64,000 nt of DNA from assembly GCA_019009955.1 (NCBI GenBank), contig CM032228.1, positions 207,349,501 to 207,413,500 on the forward strand, given 5' to 3'. The stretch comes from Riptortus pedestris. Its lineage: Eukaryota; Arthropoda; Insecta; Hemiptera; Alydidae. The notes below the pieces were generated by a model, which did not search any database, had not been told where the DNA came from, and saw only the letters and a list, made by a program, of their open reading frames with translations. Below are positions 24,301 to 34,069 of the stretch, one piece after another. The position numbers and the translations under genes are program-made. How positions within the stretch are numbered: position 1 is the first letter of the stretch; every line of letters starts with the position of its first letter.

Positions 24301-26726
24301 TATAAATTGCTAATCTGTTTAGAATTCTGGTCCTGTTTGTATTAGAAAAACATAGTTGTATAAAATGATTTCTCCCAAGATGCATACTCTGCATATATTA
24401 AAGCACTTGTAGAGGACAAGGCCTTTTTATTGATCATGTATAAAATGAATTTAAATATATAATACAAACCAATGATTTTATGTCTTAGTTTTAATAAAGA
24501 AAAAAAAAAGGTTTCCACAATCTGAAATATTAATTATAGTGACAAGTGGAAGAAAATCAGTGTACAGAATTATGACAATATCTTGCAAAAACATACATTT
24601 TGGTTTCAATTATAATTATAATGTCATTGCACTTACAATTAAAAATATGCAAGGGTTGTCCGGAAAATACATTATATCTTTTTATTTGAATAATGGAAGC
24701 TTAATTCTGTTATCTAATAATAATTCACTTTTTTATGACAGCTCTTTATATGCATGTAAACATCCATGGTTTTTCTATGAGATATGATGTTTGAATTCTT
24801 TATTAACCATTATTTTTATTCTGTTTATAAAAGTATGATTGCAGTTATACCTATTTTATTCTTTAATACAAAATGAGAACTATGGGCAAAAAATTCCTTG
24901 AACAATAATTAAGATTATAAGTTTATTTTTATGTTCAACTTGCTATTATTGAAACCTAAAATTAATATAAACTTTAGTGATGTTTAGAGGAAAAGACCTC
25001 ATGTAATGTGAAGTTGAACTCATTCATAGATTTTTATTAAACAATACATTATAACTATTCTTAGTAAATCTCTGAGTTAATTGTTTAGATTTCATCATTA
25101 TTCTTTAGAATATAATAAAGTATTTACTTACAAAATAGTTAATTACAGTTTTGAAGCAGTGAATAATGAGATCTGTTTATGATTTCTGGATATGGATCAG
25201 TAAAATATGCTAATGAAAGTTGATTAACACTTAAAATATGAAGTTCTAAGGAAGAATGGACTTCTTAGTGTAAACGCAATGCTAATTGCTCTTCAATATA
25301 TTGAAATTGAGGAGTTAAAAACAGGTTTGGGTGGTTCTTGCAAAAATAAAATAGTCCCATCCAGTTCTGATTCAACAGGAGAAATTTCTAAATTTATTAA
25401 TACAGTTGTTAGATCATTAGCAAATCCTTTTAATACCAGCCTACTCAAAATCAGTTTATATTTAACAATTCACATACTTTTTTCAGTCATATATTAACTT
25501 ACCATTATGGTGTATTGATCCATGATAATGATTATACAGTGTTTAAACTTTTATTTCCTTAAAAAAAAACAAAAAACATTTTTTTCAATTCTTGCCATTA
25601 GGACCTCAAACACATTTTTTAAAAAAACTTTGAACAAAATGATAACTAATCATTCACTAATGTCATTGAGAATGCTAAATGTTTGAGCCTTATTCCAGAT
25701 AGGAATGGGCTAATAACTTTGCCGATTTATTGATTTTCCATTCTTGGGACATAATAATCTTTGCAGTTCAAATCTTCTTTTTTTCCCCTCCCCGTTATCA
25801 TTCACAAGACACACTGATTTTATCTTAGGTATGTTTTAATGTTTACAAATACAATTTTTATACAACCTTTTTCATTGAGAATTTCATTTTCCCTTGACTT
25901 TTACCACTGTGCACTGTTTCTTCTCAAACTAAAGTCGTTCTAATCCTTTCCAACAATACAGACACCTCAGTCCCAAAAATGTTTTTTTTTTTTTTTTTGT
26001 GAGAATCAACTTAAAACCTTTTTCATACCAAAATAGGTACGTCATTCACATTAAATCCTAAAAGAGTTAACACATCTTAAAGATATAACTCAATTCATAT
26101 AAAACAAAATTAATTTTTCTTATTTTTTGTGCTACTTTCTGGTTTTAACAAATTTGTTTAAATTAATCTTACAATGAGTTCCTGTACAATAGAAAAATAT
26201 ATTTTATTCAAAAAATATTATGCTGACAATTTTTAAATATTTTCTCAATTTGTTATCACTAATTAATATATTTGCAGGATCATGGTCAGCTTCAACGAGC
26301 CCAGCGCGGTCGCCCAGCCCCGGTCGGTATGAGCATCAGCCGCGAAGGGTAGGAGCACAGTACGGTACTACAAGTTTAGAACAGAGGTCACGATCACCTT
26401 CGCCACGCCCTGCTCACCATCATCATCATCACCACCACCACCACCAGCACAGCTACCCAGTGCTGGTCGCCCGGAGGGGGCACGGCCGCAGGCTCCCACC
26501 TACTCCCTCCAAGCCGAGCACTCTCCAGCTGAGGCCTGCATCCATCAACTTCCCCAAGCTCAATGCGTCGCCCACAAGGACTTGTTACCCAGGGCCGATG
26601 AGCTTCGAGCAGGCAGTGGCTATTGGGCGTGGCGGCCGAATCCTACCCTCCCCCGTACCCAATGGCTACAAACCACCCCAGCCGTGTGATAGGCATTCTG
26701 ATTCAGATGATGACGACTGGTGCTAG
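7347..26726 (+). CDS. cac: Voltage-gated calcium channel alpha-1 subunit, Cav2 type (cacophony), C-terminal part
   Basis: This is the 3' part of the pore-forming subunit of presynaptic Cav2 calcium channels, which drive neurotransmitter release. Only the cytoplasmic C-terminal tail lies here; the four channel repeats are upstream of the window. Coding exons are 7347-7477, 10879-11027 and 26278-26726 (242 residues), plus an optional cassette 7726-7830 (277 residues). Phases agree across every junction. The tail is rich in Arg-Ser-Pro repeats (RSRSPS, SPARSPSPGR, RSRSPSPRP), has ten consecutive His followed by QH, then the conserved block with GRRLPPTPSKPSTLQLRP and PGPMSFEQAVAIGRGG, and ends DDDDWC. 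The final DxWC is the PDZ ligand known in Cav2 channels for active-zone scaffolds of the RIM and Mint type. Identification rests on recognition of this conserved C-terminus. The first exon's phase cannot be checked against its upstream partner. Confidence 0.92.
7726..7830 (+). CDS. cac: cac probable cassette exon (35 codons)
   Basis: A pyrimidine-rich acceptor (TCTTCTCTCTCACTAG) precedes 7726 and a GTAAAA donor follows 7830. The exon is exactly 105 nt. It enters in phase 2, completing AG+T as Ser from exon 7347-7477, and leaves in phase 2, giving AA+G as Lys with exon 10879, so it can be included or skipped without changing frame. It encodes MHYSLEEPRPPIQTYNMQP, then HISDYIFPELSFQDL and the shared Lys, with no stop. 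If the donor is ignored, a TAA follows at once, so the same exon could end the protein in a short isoform. The Tyr/Pro-rich, non-repetitive composition looks coding. I infer alternative splicing from symmetry alone. Confidence 0.68.
8327..8373. repeat. (TA)n microsatellite
   Basis: A TG run passing into about 22 TA units, directly abutting the inverted-repeat element that starts at about 8374. Confidence 0.9.
8374..8552. mobile_element. Short foldback/MITE with ~20-bp inverted ends
   Basis: GTTGTTTTTTGGAGTTTTGG at 8377-8396 is exactly complementary to CCAAAACTCCAAAAAACAAC at 8529-8548, with about 130 bp between. AT dinucleotide runs flank both sides, suggesting insertion into an AT microsatellite or expansion of an AT target duplication. 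There is no coding capacity. Confidence 0.7.
8571..9900 (+). mobile_element. CCCGG-headed interspersed repeat built of ~300-bp monomers, copy 1
   Basis: It starts ACTAGCTCAGATACCCGGC with the near-palindrome CCCGGCTTCGCCCGGG. It then has about 3.4 tandem monomers, each opening with a 'TTTCAGGC(T/C)TCCCTTATAAC' block at about 8813, 9114, 9411 and 9711. It closes with TTCGGTTCAGCCGTTTATGC and a (CAAA)n tail. Each monomer contains AACAAAAGTTA and its inverse ACTTTTGTTAT. A second copy lies at 53846-55280. The 'CAGCCGTT' plus simple-repeat ending resembles the 3' ends of several insect retroposons, but I cannot assign a family. Confidence 0.8.
9984..10031. repeat. (AT)n microsatellite
   Basis: About 23 AT units just downstream of the CCCGG-headed repeat. 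Confidence 0.9.
10879..11027 (+). CDS. cac: cac exon b (C-terminal tail)
   Basis: The acceptor is TTTGCAG before 10879 and the donor is GTATAT after 11027. It is 149 nt. The first G completes an Arg codon (AG+G) from exon a, or a Lys codon from the cassette. The encoded segment includes RARSPGDVGRSPSPRRVYHH and DIGFSDTVSNVVEIVKHEHS, and it ends with one base (G) that completes Gly with exon 26278. The DIGFSDTVSNVVEIVKHE segment is typical of insect cacophony tails. Confidence 0.9.
11845..11945 (+). mobile_element. SINE fragment (body only)
   Basis: A decayed match to the body of the window's tRNA-derived SINE: ATTTATTTCGTGACGGACTC, a 'CTTAGTATGACTAGAATGGG' stretch, then AACCCATTCCTAATTAATCT. 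The tRNA head is missing. Confidence 0.6.
15847..15969. mobile_element. Small MITE-like inverted-repeat element
   Basis: AAGAAGAAACAAAACAGG near 15849-15866 is exactly complementary to CCTGTTTTGTTTCTTCTT at 15950-15967. The interior of about 80 bp is non-coding. The type is undetermined. Confidence 0.65.
16075..16285 (+). mobile_element. tRNA-derived SINE, nearly full length
   Basis: The head is GGCTCGGGCTTGCCATGTGA followed by a pol III B box in GAGTTCGATTCCCGCC. The body begins AATTTATTTAGTGAC, contains CCCACCCTGG...AAAAGGGTGG and AGATAACCCGTCCCAATTAG, and ends GGACGTTAATAAATAA. At least ten related copies lie in the window on both strands. This copy has a small deletion in the body. Confidence 0.85.
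19253..19412. mobile_element. Small inverted-repeat element
   Basis: TTGATTTTCGAAACCAGTAA near 19253 pairs, with one indel, with TTACTGGTTCGAAAATTGAT near 19390. The pairing extends weakly inward around CACTTTC/GAAAGTTT. The interior includes GGTGACCACC. It is non-coding. Confidence 0.6.
20466..20516. repeat. (AT)n microsatellite
   Basis: About 25 AT units in the large cac intron. Confidence 0.95.
21150..22490 (+). mobile_element. Decayed HINE-like element(s)
   Basis: Two diverged 5' ends (CATAAACTAAGCAGATTTCCC near 21171, and a similar one near 21828) are each followed by several poorly preserved internal segments such as GAGATATTTTGAATTTTC and a TTAATATTCAAG block. An A run of about 32 lies at 21297-21328. 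No intact 3' hairpin is present. The copies look old and probably overlap as tandem fragments. Confidence 0.6.
23860..24215. mobile_element. Foldback element with ~75-bp arms
   Basis: AATAAACCA at 23860 is matched by TGGTTTATT ending at 24215. Inward, ACCTCAAATGATTATTCAAA and CATTTTTATTTCTCA pair with TGAGAAATAAAAATG and TTTGAATAATCATTTGAGGT. A smaller inner hairpin (CACTAGCCATTC.../...TGGCTAGTGG) sits near 24030. There is no coding capacity. Confidence 0.75.
26278..26726 (+). CDS. cac: cac terminal coding exon (PDZ-ligand end)
   Basis: The acceptor is ATTTGCAG before 26278. The first two bases complete Gly. The exon encodes 148 further residues and stops with TAG at 26724-26726. It contains the SWSASTSPARSPSPGRYE block, a run of ten His followed by QH, the proline-rich GRRLPPTPSKPSTLQLRP stretch, FEQAVAIGRGGRILPSPVP, and the acidic end SDSDDDDWC. 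GC content is clearly higher than in the surrounding intron. Confidence 0.93.
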
Positions 26727-26753
26727 CCTTTGCTCTCAGCCAGCCCCCAACAG

Positions 26754-27060
26754 GTAAAATGTTTTTTTTTTTTTTTAATAATGCCTCTCCAATTGGACAG
26801 TTTTGTGAAAGTCTACTAACTCTTAAAAACAAAAATTGAGATATATGATATAAAAGATTATAAATATGAAGTAAAATTTAGCTTAAAATTTCGGCTGACA
26901 CCCTGTTATTTTGGCAGATTTCCTGTAAGGGAAATCAGCTATTGAGGTCGTGTTTGGAAACAGACCCCAAAAAATAAGGCTGTTATAAAAAGTAGACTTT
27001 TCAATGTAATAAACAAATCAATAGTTTATCAATATTAATGTGATATTTTTATTTGTTTCA
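26754..27060 (+). other. cac: Intron in the cac 3'UTR
   Basis: The donor is AACAG|GTAAAA and the acceptor TATTTTTATTTGTTTCAG. It is 307 nt long and begins 27 nt after the stop codon, which is inside the usual 50-55 nt limit, so it would not be expected to trigger nonsense-mediated decay. It contains the 3' end of a HINE-like element in reverse orientation. Confidence 0.65.
26914..26990 (-). mobile_element. HINE-like 3'-end fragment
   Basis: Read on the minus strand, it carries the conserved 'CTCAATAGCTGATTTCCCTT' hairpin region ending ATCTGCCAAAATA. The rest of the element is absent. It lies inside the 3'UTR intron. Confidence 0.75.
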
Positions 27061-28200
27061 GTAACTTGTTGGGGGCTGGCGAAAGCTGGATGAGGGCCCC
27101 CAGCTCTCACTACTGCCACAGTCATCTCTGACTTCCCCTCAAGTGCTTTACACAGTGATTGGGTTATTTTGGTTTCATTTTCTGTGATATATATACTAGT
27201 AAGACATTATTCGATGACAAATGTGAACTCGTGTACTTTTATTGGTGCTCAGTATGCCGATTGGCCGTGGACTTTGCGGTCTCAAGTAGCTGACTTTATA
27301 GAGTTATAAATTAAGCATGTGTGTGATGTGTGTTTCGAGCGACTAAATATTGTAATTCTTTTTCCCTCAGGGAAGATGTAGTTAATTATAGTTAATTTCT
27401 CTATATTTTTGCTGCTGGTTCTAGGTTTTTCTATTTTTCATTGTGTCAATTCGCCTCATTTCAAAACATAACTTCATTGCTATTTTCTTAGATAACTAAC
27501 TAGTTCATTTTCTCTCTTTTCGGCTGTTTATAAAGGCGATATCTTGTTGCTCGTTATGAGGGAAATATTCCCAGACTTGTATTTAATTATTATGTAATTG
27601 TGACGAAGTTGCCTTATTACTGTTTGTGAGTTTTTTTATTCGACCTTTTTTTCCAATTTTTTTTTAACTGTACCACTTTATCAGCAACAGTTTAAAATTT
27701 TATACTCATGACTGATTGTAAGAGACTGCATTCTTTACAATCTCCTGTAATGTATGCATATAGTTAAAATTAAGTATTGTTGCATTGGTTATTGCAAATC
27801 ACACAGCTTTGTCTGTCCAATGGAGTTTGTAATATTTGTAAAAATAAACCTCAATTACTTTGGTCAGGCTTGAAATAATTATAATTTATACATAATTATT
27901 ATGTGAAAAAGATACTTTTCTATCTATGTAAATTTAAAATTTTGCCAATTCAACATTCGTATACCTAGTAGGTATTTGTACATATGTATGTGTTGGTGAG
28001 CATATATTATTTTTATTGAAATGTTATTATTACTCAGTACTATGCTGAATGTGAGTACTACCAATCAATTTTGTATACTTGTACATATTACACAACTGTG
28101 CACATACAGTTCTTAAGTTCTTTTCAAGGTACCTTTGCTGTTTTTTACCTTTTTTGAGCAAAGTTCCCTTTTTTTATTGTCATTTAAATAAATTTTAAAA
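27061..28200 (+). other. cac: cac 3'UTR and downstream sequence
   Basis: After the 3'UTR intron, the sequence runs without coding potential to AATAAA at 27843-27848. A second AATAAA lies at 28188-28193. Either could end the mRNA. No downstream U/GU-rich element stands out enough to choose between them. Confidence 0.55.
27843..27848 (+). terminator. Candidate poly(A) signal for cac
   Basis: A canonical AATAAA about 1.1 kb after the stop codon in genomic distance, or about 0.8 kb after removing the UTR intron. Confidence 0.5.
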
Positions 28201-29830
28201 ATTCAGTGATACATGGTACCAAAATGGACTATTAAGGTTTAGTCTCTACTAAGACTGGCACCATAATTCTTCATTTATGAGCTTTTTTTCTTTCTTTTGC
28301 TTTTTCTTTATACTAAATATATATAAATATATATATAAATATATAAAATACAGACATATATTTATGGATATATATGTAGGAGTGCATGTATACATATTTT
28401 CTATGTATACATATATTTCAGATATATATAAATATTAATAGTCATTTTACTAGACAAATATTACATATAAATTCTTTAAGGGCAAACGCTTGCCACTGCC
28501 ATTATGGAAGGACCTAAATATAATATAGAGTGTGTTTATAACGTTGGTGATGTATAGTTTTTATAAGAATTTAAATTTGTTAACTAAATATTAATTATTA
28601 GCAAAAATTTAGTTAAATAATTATTTAATCCAAAGCTGGCCAACTTAGTGCCTAGTCGGCAATTTAACAAATGTATATAGTGGGGGATACACATGTAAAT
28701 ACATCACAGTTTATCTGTTGAATTATGGAATCAGTCTTTCTCCTAATTGCTCTGTGAATGTTCATCTGTTCAAATTATAACAGCACATGAATGTACTGTT
28801 TAAGTAGACAAATAACTACCTATATACATTCTCCATTTCCATTATAATATGTACAGTTGGCAAATTATTTTCATTCACTGTATTTGAAATAATTTGTGCC
28901 TCGAGGCCATACTTCAACTTGTAATAAGTACCTTTAATTGTAATATTAAGAGCAACTTTCAATCACAAATTAAAAATAGCTTTTCCACAGATTATAAACA
29001 TTATGAAAATTTACAAAATCCAAAATATTACCCGGTTGTCAGTAATTGTAAAATTCATAAAATTGTATCTACTTTTGAAATTACAAATACCTATAACCAA
29101 ATGAGCTTGAAAATAGCTAAACAACAAAACATGTAATTTAAAGTAATAATTTGTTATTCCTTTGTATGGCTTATTACATTATATAACATATATGAGATTG
29201 AATATAAATTTATTTTTAACATTCCTCAAAGTTTAGTACTTATTCGTAGATACCCTTTGTCCCTTGTTATTAATATTAGAAGATTAATTTCTATCCAGCT
29301 CTTCATTTATTTAGCACACATTCCTATGAATGGATGGATAAATCAGGTATGAAGCTAATGGTAGTACCAACTGGTAAGTATGAGAATTGGTCATTCGTTA
29401 ACTAGAGGCACCAATAAATTATTAATCACAATTTGGTGGATATAAACTTCAAAAATAAAGTGCTAATCATTAAAGAATGGTTGATTAATTCTTACAAAAA
29501 ATAATTTGTTTTAACTGCAACATACAATTTATGAGTCGAGTAAAAAGCAAATTAATTATGTTCCCAAGTCATAACTAATTAGATCTATCATATTTGACAA
29601 CTCGTGACTAATTCAATATTTTATTTATATTCTGTGAAAGACCGAAATTATAAAATTGGATATATAAGTTCATTAATTTCATTTTTAAAATTATTTTATA
29701 ACTGTCAGAGACTTGTTCAGTGTTTATTTACAATCGAAAAATAAATTACTAAAATAATTAGAGCCTTGTCAATCTAAAACAGCTCTATTTTATCCATTTT
29801 TGAGGTGCTGGATGGTGAAGGAATTATTAT
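28201..29830. other. Intergenic, nothing recognised
   Basis: AT-rich sequence with an interrupted TATATA-rich stretch at 28,315-28,440. I see no supported gene or element. Confidence 0.6.
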
Positions 29831-30108
29831 CTCAGGTAAGAAAAAACGCCTTGTTCCTTCACTGTTCTTTATTCGTTGTTACAGAGCACTTTCAGAGCAT
29901 ACGCTCCATCATCAGTGCCCTCTTCACAATGATGTGACAGGAACCAAGGATTCCCTGTGACTGTAGTTACACAGTAAGTCACAGGGAATCCTTGGTCCCT
30001 GTCACATCATTGTGAAGAGGGCACTGATGATGGAGCGTATGCTCTGAAAGCACTCTGTCACAACGAATAAAGAACAGTGAAGGAACGAGGCGTTTTTTCT
30101 TACCTGAG
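29831..30108. mobile_element. Near-perfect 278-bp foldback (132-bp arms)
   Basis: The left arm 29831-29962 (starting CTCAGGTAAGAAAAAACGCC) and right arm 29977-30108 are reverse complements with only a handful of mismatches, joined by a 14-nt loop. The high arm identity suggests a recent or gene-converted copy. One decayed arm of a related sequence lies at 53318-53385, and a looser relative lies at 36545-36730. There is no coding capacity. Confidence 0.85.
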
Positions 30109-30974
30109 CTCTATATTACTTACTAAATTATGAATCTATAAAATTCTAAACTCTGCCTGTACATTGATTTAATTTCAGATATCACATAACTTTTTGTTTC
30201 ACACAGAATTGAAATTACTTTAGTCATATATGGGCTTTGGAATTTGATTGTTCGCTTTTCAGACATAAATTGTTGAACCTAATTAAATGCAACTTGGAAT
30301 GTGTATTACTGGTAACCCAACTTAGGACTTCAAGCTGAATGAATATTCTTAAGGATGAATTAGAGTTAGGGTGGTTGGTATCATAAAAAAACATAATATT
30401 TCTTGTTGTTTTGCTTTTTCAAAAATATTTGTATAACCAAAGTTGTTAATTTTGTCATTTAGAGCAATTTTTGTCATATAAAAATGTGTAAACAAAATGT
30501 GCTAAATCTTACTAGATTGAACAATTAAATGGCAGATCATTTTTTTGTGAAAACGGTGTAACACATATATTAATTACCAATAATACTACTTAGACTCAAT
30601 TTTGTTATTCATATAGACAATGCAGAGTTGGGGTTATAAGTATACCTAAAAAAAAAAAAAATTAATGATATTTTGTATTTAAAACTATTTATTGAGAAAT
30701 TTTATTATCGGCGACTTTTGAAAAATTAAGGAACTAATAGCTAACTAATATTTAGTCTCTTCAATATCTAAAAAAAATAATTAAATTTTTTTTTATTAGG
30801 ACACTATCCCCAAATTTAGTTTCCTTCCTGAGTTGGCTGTTGAAATAATACGATTTTTAACTAAGTAAGACTGTATTTGAGACAGGACTTAGCCCGGCTC
30901 TTGGATTATATTAGAGTTGACAATCAAGGAGGATCTTTATTATGCTGTACTGTAAGGTAATATAGTTTCAATGA

Positions 30975-31295
30975 ATGAAATAAATGATTAAATTAATACT
31001 TTGAGTCATAAGACAAAAGTAATATGATATTGAAATGATTATATTAATACTAAATGATTATTATTAATATTATTATATTAATACTAAAATGATTAAATTA
31101 ATACTTTGAGTCATAAGACAAAAGTAATATGATATTGAAATGATTAAATTAATACTTTGAGTCATAAGACAAAAAAATATGATATTGAAATGATTATATT
31201 AATACTAAATGGTTATTATTAATATTATTATATTAATACTAAAATGATTAAATTAATACTTTGAGTCATAAGACAAAAGTAATATGATATTGAAC
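30975..31295 (+). repeat. AT-rich tandem repeat
   Basis: The units carry TACTTTGAGTCATAAGACAA and AAGTAATATGATATTGAA, alternating with an AATGATTATTATTAATATTA segment. There are about three to four imperfect units. Confidence 0.8.
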
Positions 31296-31299
31296 AAGA

Positions 31300-32640
31300 A
31301 ATGTTATAATTTGAAATAACAAAGTATTTCAATGAACGATAAATTAAAAGAGCATATTAAAGGGAATAAAATTAAACATATCTTTCCAAAGATGAAAAAT
31401 TTAAAGAAACTAACAGGGTCTATACAGGAAATATTTACAAGTGATAAAAAAAAATATATCTTTGTAAGAAGGGGTAAGAAAAGAGTGAAACAAAATAAAC
31501 TGAACAAAAGGATGTTATCTAGTCCAAGGATCTAGTCAAGTTCTGAGAGGCTGGACTGGATGAAAAGGGCAAAAAGATAAAACTGTTTATCCGAGGTGAA
31601 TTTCAGCTCAAACCTGGCTGGGGAGGAGTTTGATAGAAAGAGAGATATTAGAATGGTGAAAAAGAAGATTACAGCAGAAGTCAGAGAGTTACGAACTAGA
31701 ACAAAACTTACATCTACAAGTAGAGAAGACAAGAGCCAAGGAGAGTAAAAAATCTGCGGATCAAAGAGATTGTAACGATTGAACTCAAAAAAGTGGAATG
31801 TAAAGGGGTTAGACTGGCTTCCAGGTTTTAGGAGACGAGAGAGGAGAGCAGTTGGAATTAACAAGTGATTATGACAGGAAAATCAAAGTTTAAAAATTAT
31901 TAAAAACGCCTATGACAGGATTACTTCCAGGGCAATAGGGCGGACAATTCATATCTTCAACGGGGAACTTATAGAGCTGATCAAGTAGTCTCGACAGTAG
32001 TATGCAACAAACAACTCTATTAGAACAAGGGTCATTGGAATGAGCGAGATAATTTGGTTTGTTAACCATCTAATAATCTATATTTCTTTTAATAAAAACG
32101 TTGTTTTAAATATCAATGATTCATTTTTGTTGAAGATATTGTTATGTCTTGTATATTTCGTATTTTTTTAATTGCACTCATTGGTGAAGAAACCCATGGA
32201 TTAGTTGAGTAACTTTTTGTTTATAAATTTATAACTATTTAAATATATTAATGTTTTTTCAGACTGCATTTTAGTTTAATGATTCATAATAAAAATAGAA
32301 CTCATGAACCTAGAAAAGTTCAGGATATGCAGTAGCATTTTGTGTACAGGAGAGCTGAAAGTTCTATAAGGATGTCAAAAGCCTAAGTTACGGATTAAAT
32401 CAGCAGACTGAATTCTGAGTTAGTAAGGGAAACATACGGAAACTTGTACAATCAAGGTATTTTAAATTTTGGGCCAGTCCTGTGGTTCTCATCGGTTGAA
32501 CCAAAACAAGGATGAGTAACCTGAAATTGAAGAGATTGTCTTGTCTTTGAAAAACAACAAATCCTGACAAAATTCCCCACAAGCATGCTAAAGTGTACAT
32601 GAGATACAGTTATCGGAAATGAGGAGTATCAGCTGATTTA
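31300..32640. other. Intergenic, nothing recognised
   Basis: The purine-rich part 31,500-31,870 gives open frames on both strands, but they are low-complexity and I recognise no domain. No feature is supported. Confidence 0.5.
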
Positions 32641-32646
32641 TAAAAA

Positions 32647-32884
32647 GTCTGTCAGCATGGGCTGCATAAACTAAGCAGATTTCCCATGTGCTTTCATCTC
32701 AGCATATATTCTATATTTCTATGAAAAAGCAGATGAGTTGAACATTTTATGATCCAGCTCATAATTATGGAAATATTTTGAATTTTCGAATTACCCTCCC
32801 TCTCTAACCCCCTATTCCTGGTCTGATTTCTGCCAATCATAAATATATACTTTAGCAATGGATAAAATGGTTAACTATTGAGCA
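32647..32884 (+). mobile_element. HINE-like 5' fragment
   Basis: It has a GTCTGTCAGCATGGGCTGC start and AGCAGATTTCCC, then a decayed body ending where the next SINE fragment begins. Confidence 0.65.
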
Positions 32885-32990
32885 TGTTAATCCATAGTCC
32901 CACCCTGGCTAGAAAAGGATGGTAACCTGTAGATAACCCATTCCAATTAGCCTTAGTAGCAAAAAGTGGGCGTTAATAAATAATAATAAT
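32885..32990 (+). mobile_element. SINE fragment (body and tail)
   Basis: It carries CCCACCCTGGCTAGAAAAGG, GATAACCCATTCCAATTAGC and GGGCGTTAATAAATAATAAT. The tRNA head is missing. Confidence 0.8.
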
Positions 32991-33094
32991 AAAGTACCAA
33001 TAACCATAAATATTCAGGTAGGAAAAAAAATTGAGAAATCTGTAAAAATTGTAGAACACTAACCTTTTGCAATTATTGTAGAACTATAAAAAAA

Positions 33095-33561
33095 GTCCGT
33101 CACGCTAGGGCTGCCTAAACTAAGCAGATTTCCCATGTGAAGTTTTAAAATAGAGGAATCCGCCAACAACAGTAGTAGTAAGGAATCTCTAAACCTATTC
33201 ACAAGGGACGAATAGTTACCTAAACGGCCCGCACTAGCTCTCGGGAGAGTCCTGAACATAGCCGATTCCTGCCGACCACACACATGCATACAAATGCAAA
33301 TATCTCGGTTAATATTCAAGATAAAGAATAAGTGTATAGAACAATATTTATAGTAAATTTAATTTGCAATGAGATTGATTTTATACAATTTTTCGATTTG
33401 ACGCATAATAACGGAGATATTTTGAGTTTTCGAAAATCCCCCCTCCCACTGTTCCGATTTCAGCCATTAACGAACTTGATCTTTCTTTTTAGGTAAAACG
33501 CTTAAATATGAAGTTTGGTAACGATCAAACAAAAATTGCGACCGCTAGAGCGTTAACAGAC

Positions 33562-33627
<66 letters not shown>

Positions 33628-33859
33628 GAACGGACCTCATGTTCATCATTAATTTGCAGTATGATTGGTTCTTTACAATTTTTCGATCGAAGTATAATAA
33701 CGGAGATATTTTGAATTTTCAAAGTTCCCCCTCTAAACCCCCCTCCCTCTGGTCCGATTTCAGCCATTAACGAACTTGATCTGTCTTTTTACATAAAACG
33801 GTTAAATAACAAGTTTCGTACCGATCAAACAAAAATTGCGAGTGCTAGAGCGTTAACAG

Positions 33860-33920
<61 letters not shown>

Positions 33921-34042
33921 GAAAGGACCTCATGTTCATCATCTCCTAGATAGGATCGATGGACATTTGAGGAAAGTTTTCAAAAATCGCGTCATGAGTA
34001 CGACCTCAATAGCTGATTTCCCTCAAGGGAAATGTGCTAAAA
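33095..34042 (+). mobile_element. HINE-like element with internally duplicated core
   Basis: GTCCGTCACGCTAGGGCTGC opens the element and AAATGTGCTAAAA closes it. The core segment from 'TTTGCAATGAGATTGATTTT' to the (AT)n run occurs twice, near 33365-33622 and 33652-33917. This gives two AT microsatellites at homologous positions, both after 'AGAGCGTTAACAGA'. Confidence 0.85.
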
Positions 34043-34069
34043 TGCTACATTTTTAGCAAGATTGTTCAA

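Larger units (their letters stand above)
11028..26277. other. Large cac intron (15 kb)
   Basis: No further coding exon is recognisable here. The intron holds SINE copies (11845-11945 fragment, 16075-16285), two small inverted-repeat elements (15847-15969, 19253-19412), an (AT)n run at 20466-20516, a decayed HINE-like region (21150-22490) and a foldback element (23860-24215). The stretches 12,000-15,800, 16,300-19,200 and 24,220-26,270 are AT-rich and otherwise featureless to me. Confidence 0.7.
26739..27080 (+). repeat. 14-bp inverted repeat bracketing the cac 3'UTR intron
   Basis: GCCAGCCCCCAACA at 26739-26752 is perfectly complementary to TGTTGGGGGCTGGC at 27067-27080. The left arm ends one base before the exon's last nucleotide. 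The right arm starts six bases after the acceptor. The whole intron is therefore the loop of a potential GC-rich stem. Confidence 0.85.

Noticed and set aside
24539..24787. 82-codon plus-strand open frame in the cac intron
   Set aside because: AT-rich, Asn/Ile/Tyr-biased composition expected by chance; no acceptor/donor phase that fits cac.
29831..30108. Possible CRISPR-like or RNA-gene structure
   Set aside because: It is a single long palindrome in a eukaryotic genome with no spaced direct repeats; better read as a foldback element.
31532..31864. 110-codon minus-strand open frame, Phe/Leu/Ser-rich
   Set aside because: It is the complement of a purine-rich tract, low in complexity, with no recognised domain, splice context or homologous pattern.
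33525..33767. Open frames of (Ile-Tyr)n through AT microsatellites (also at 1376, 35990 and 38364)
   Set aside because: An artefact of ATAT repeats inside HINE-like elements.
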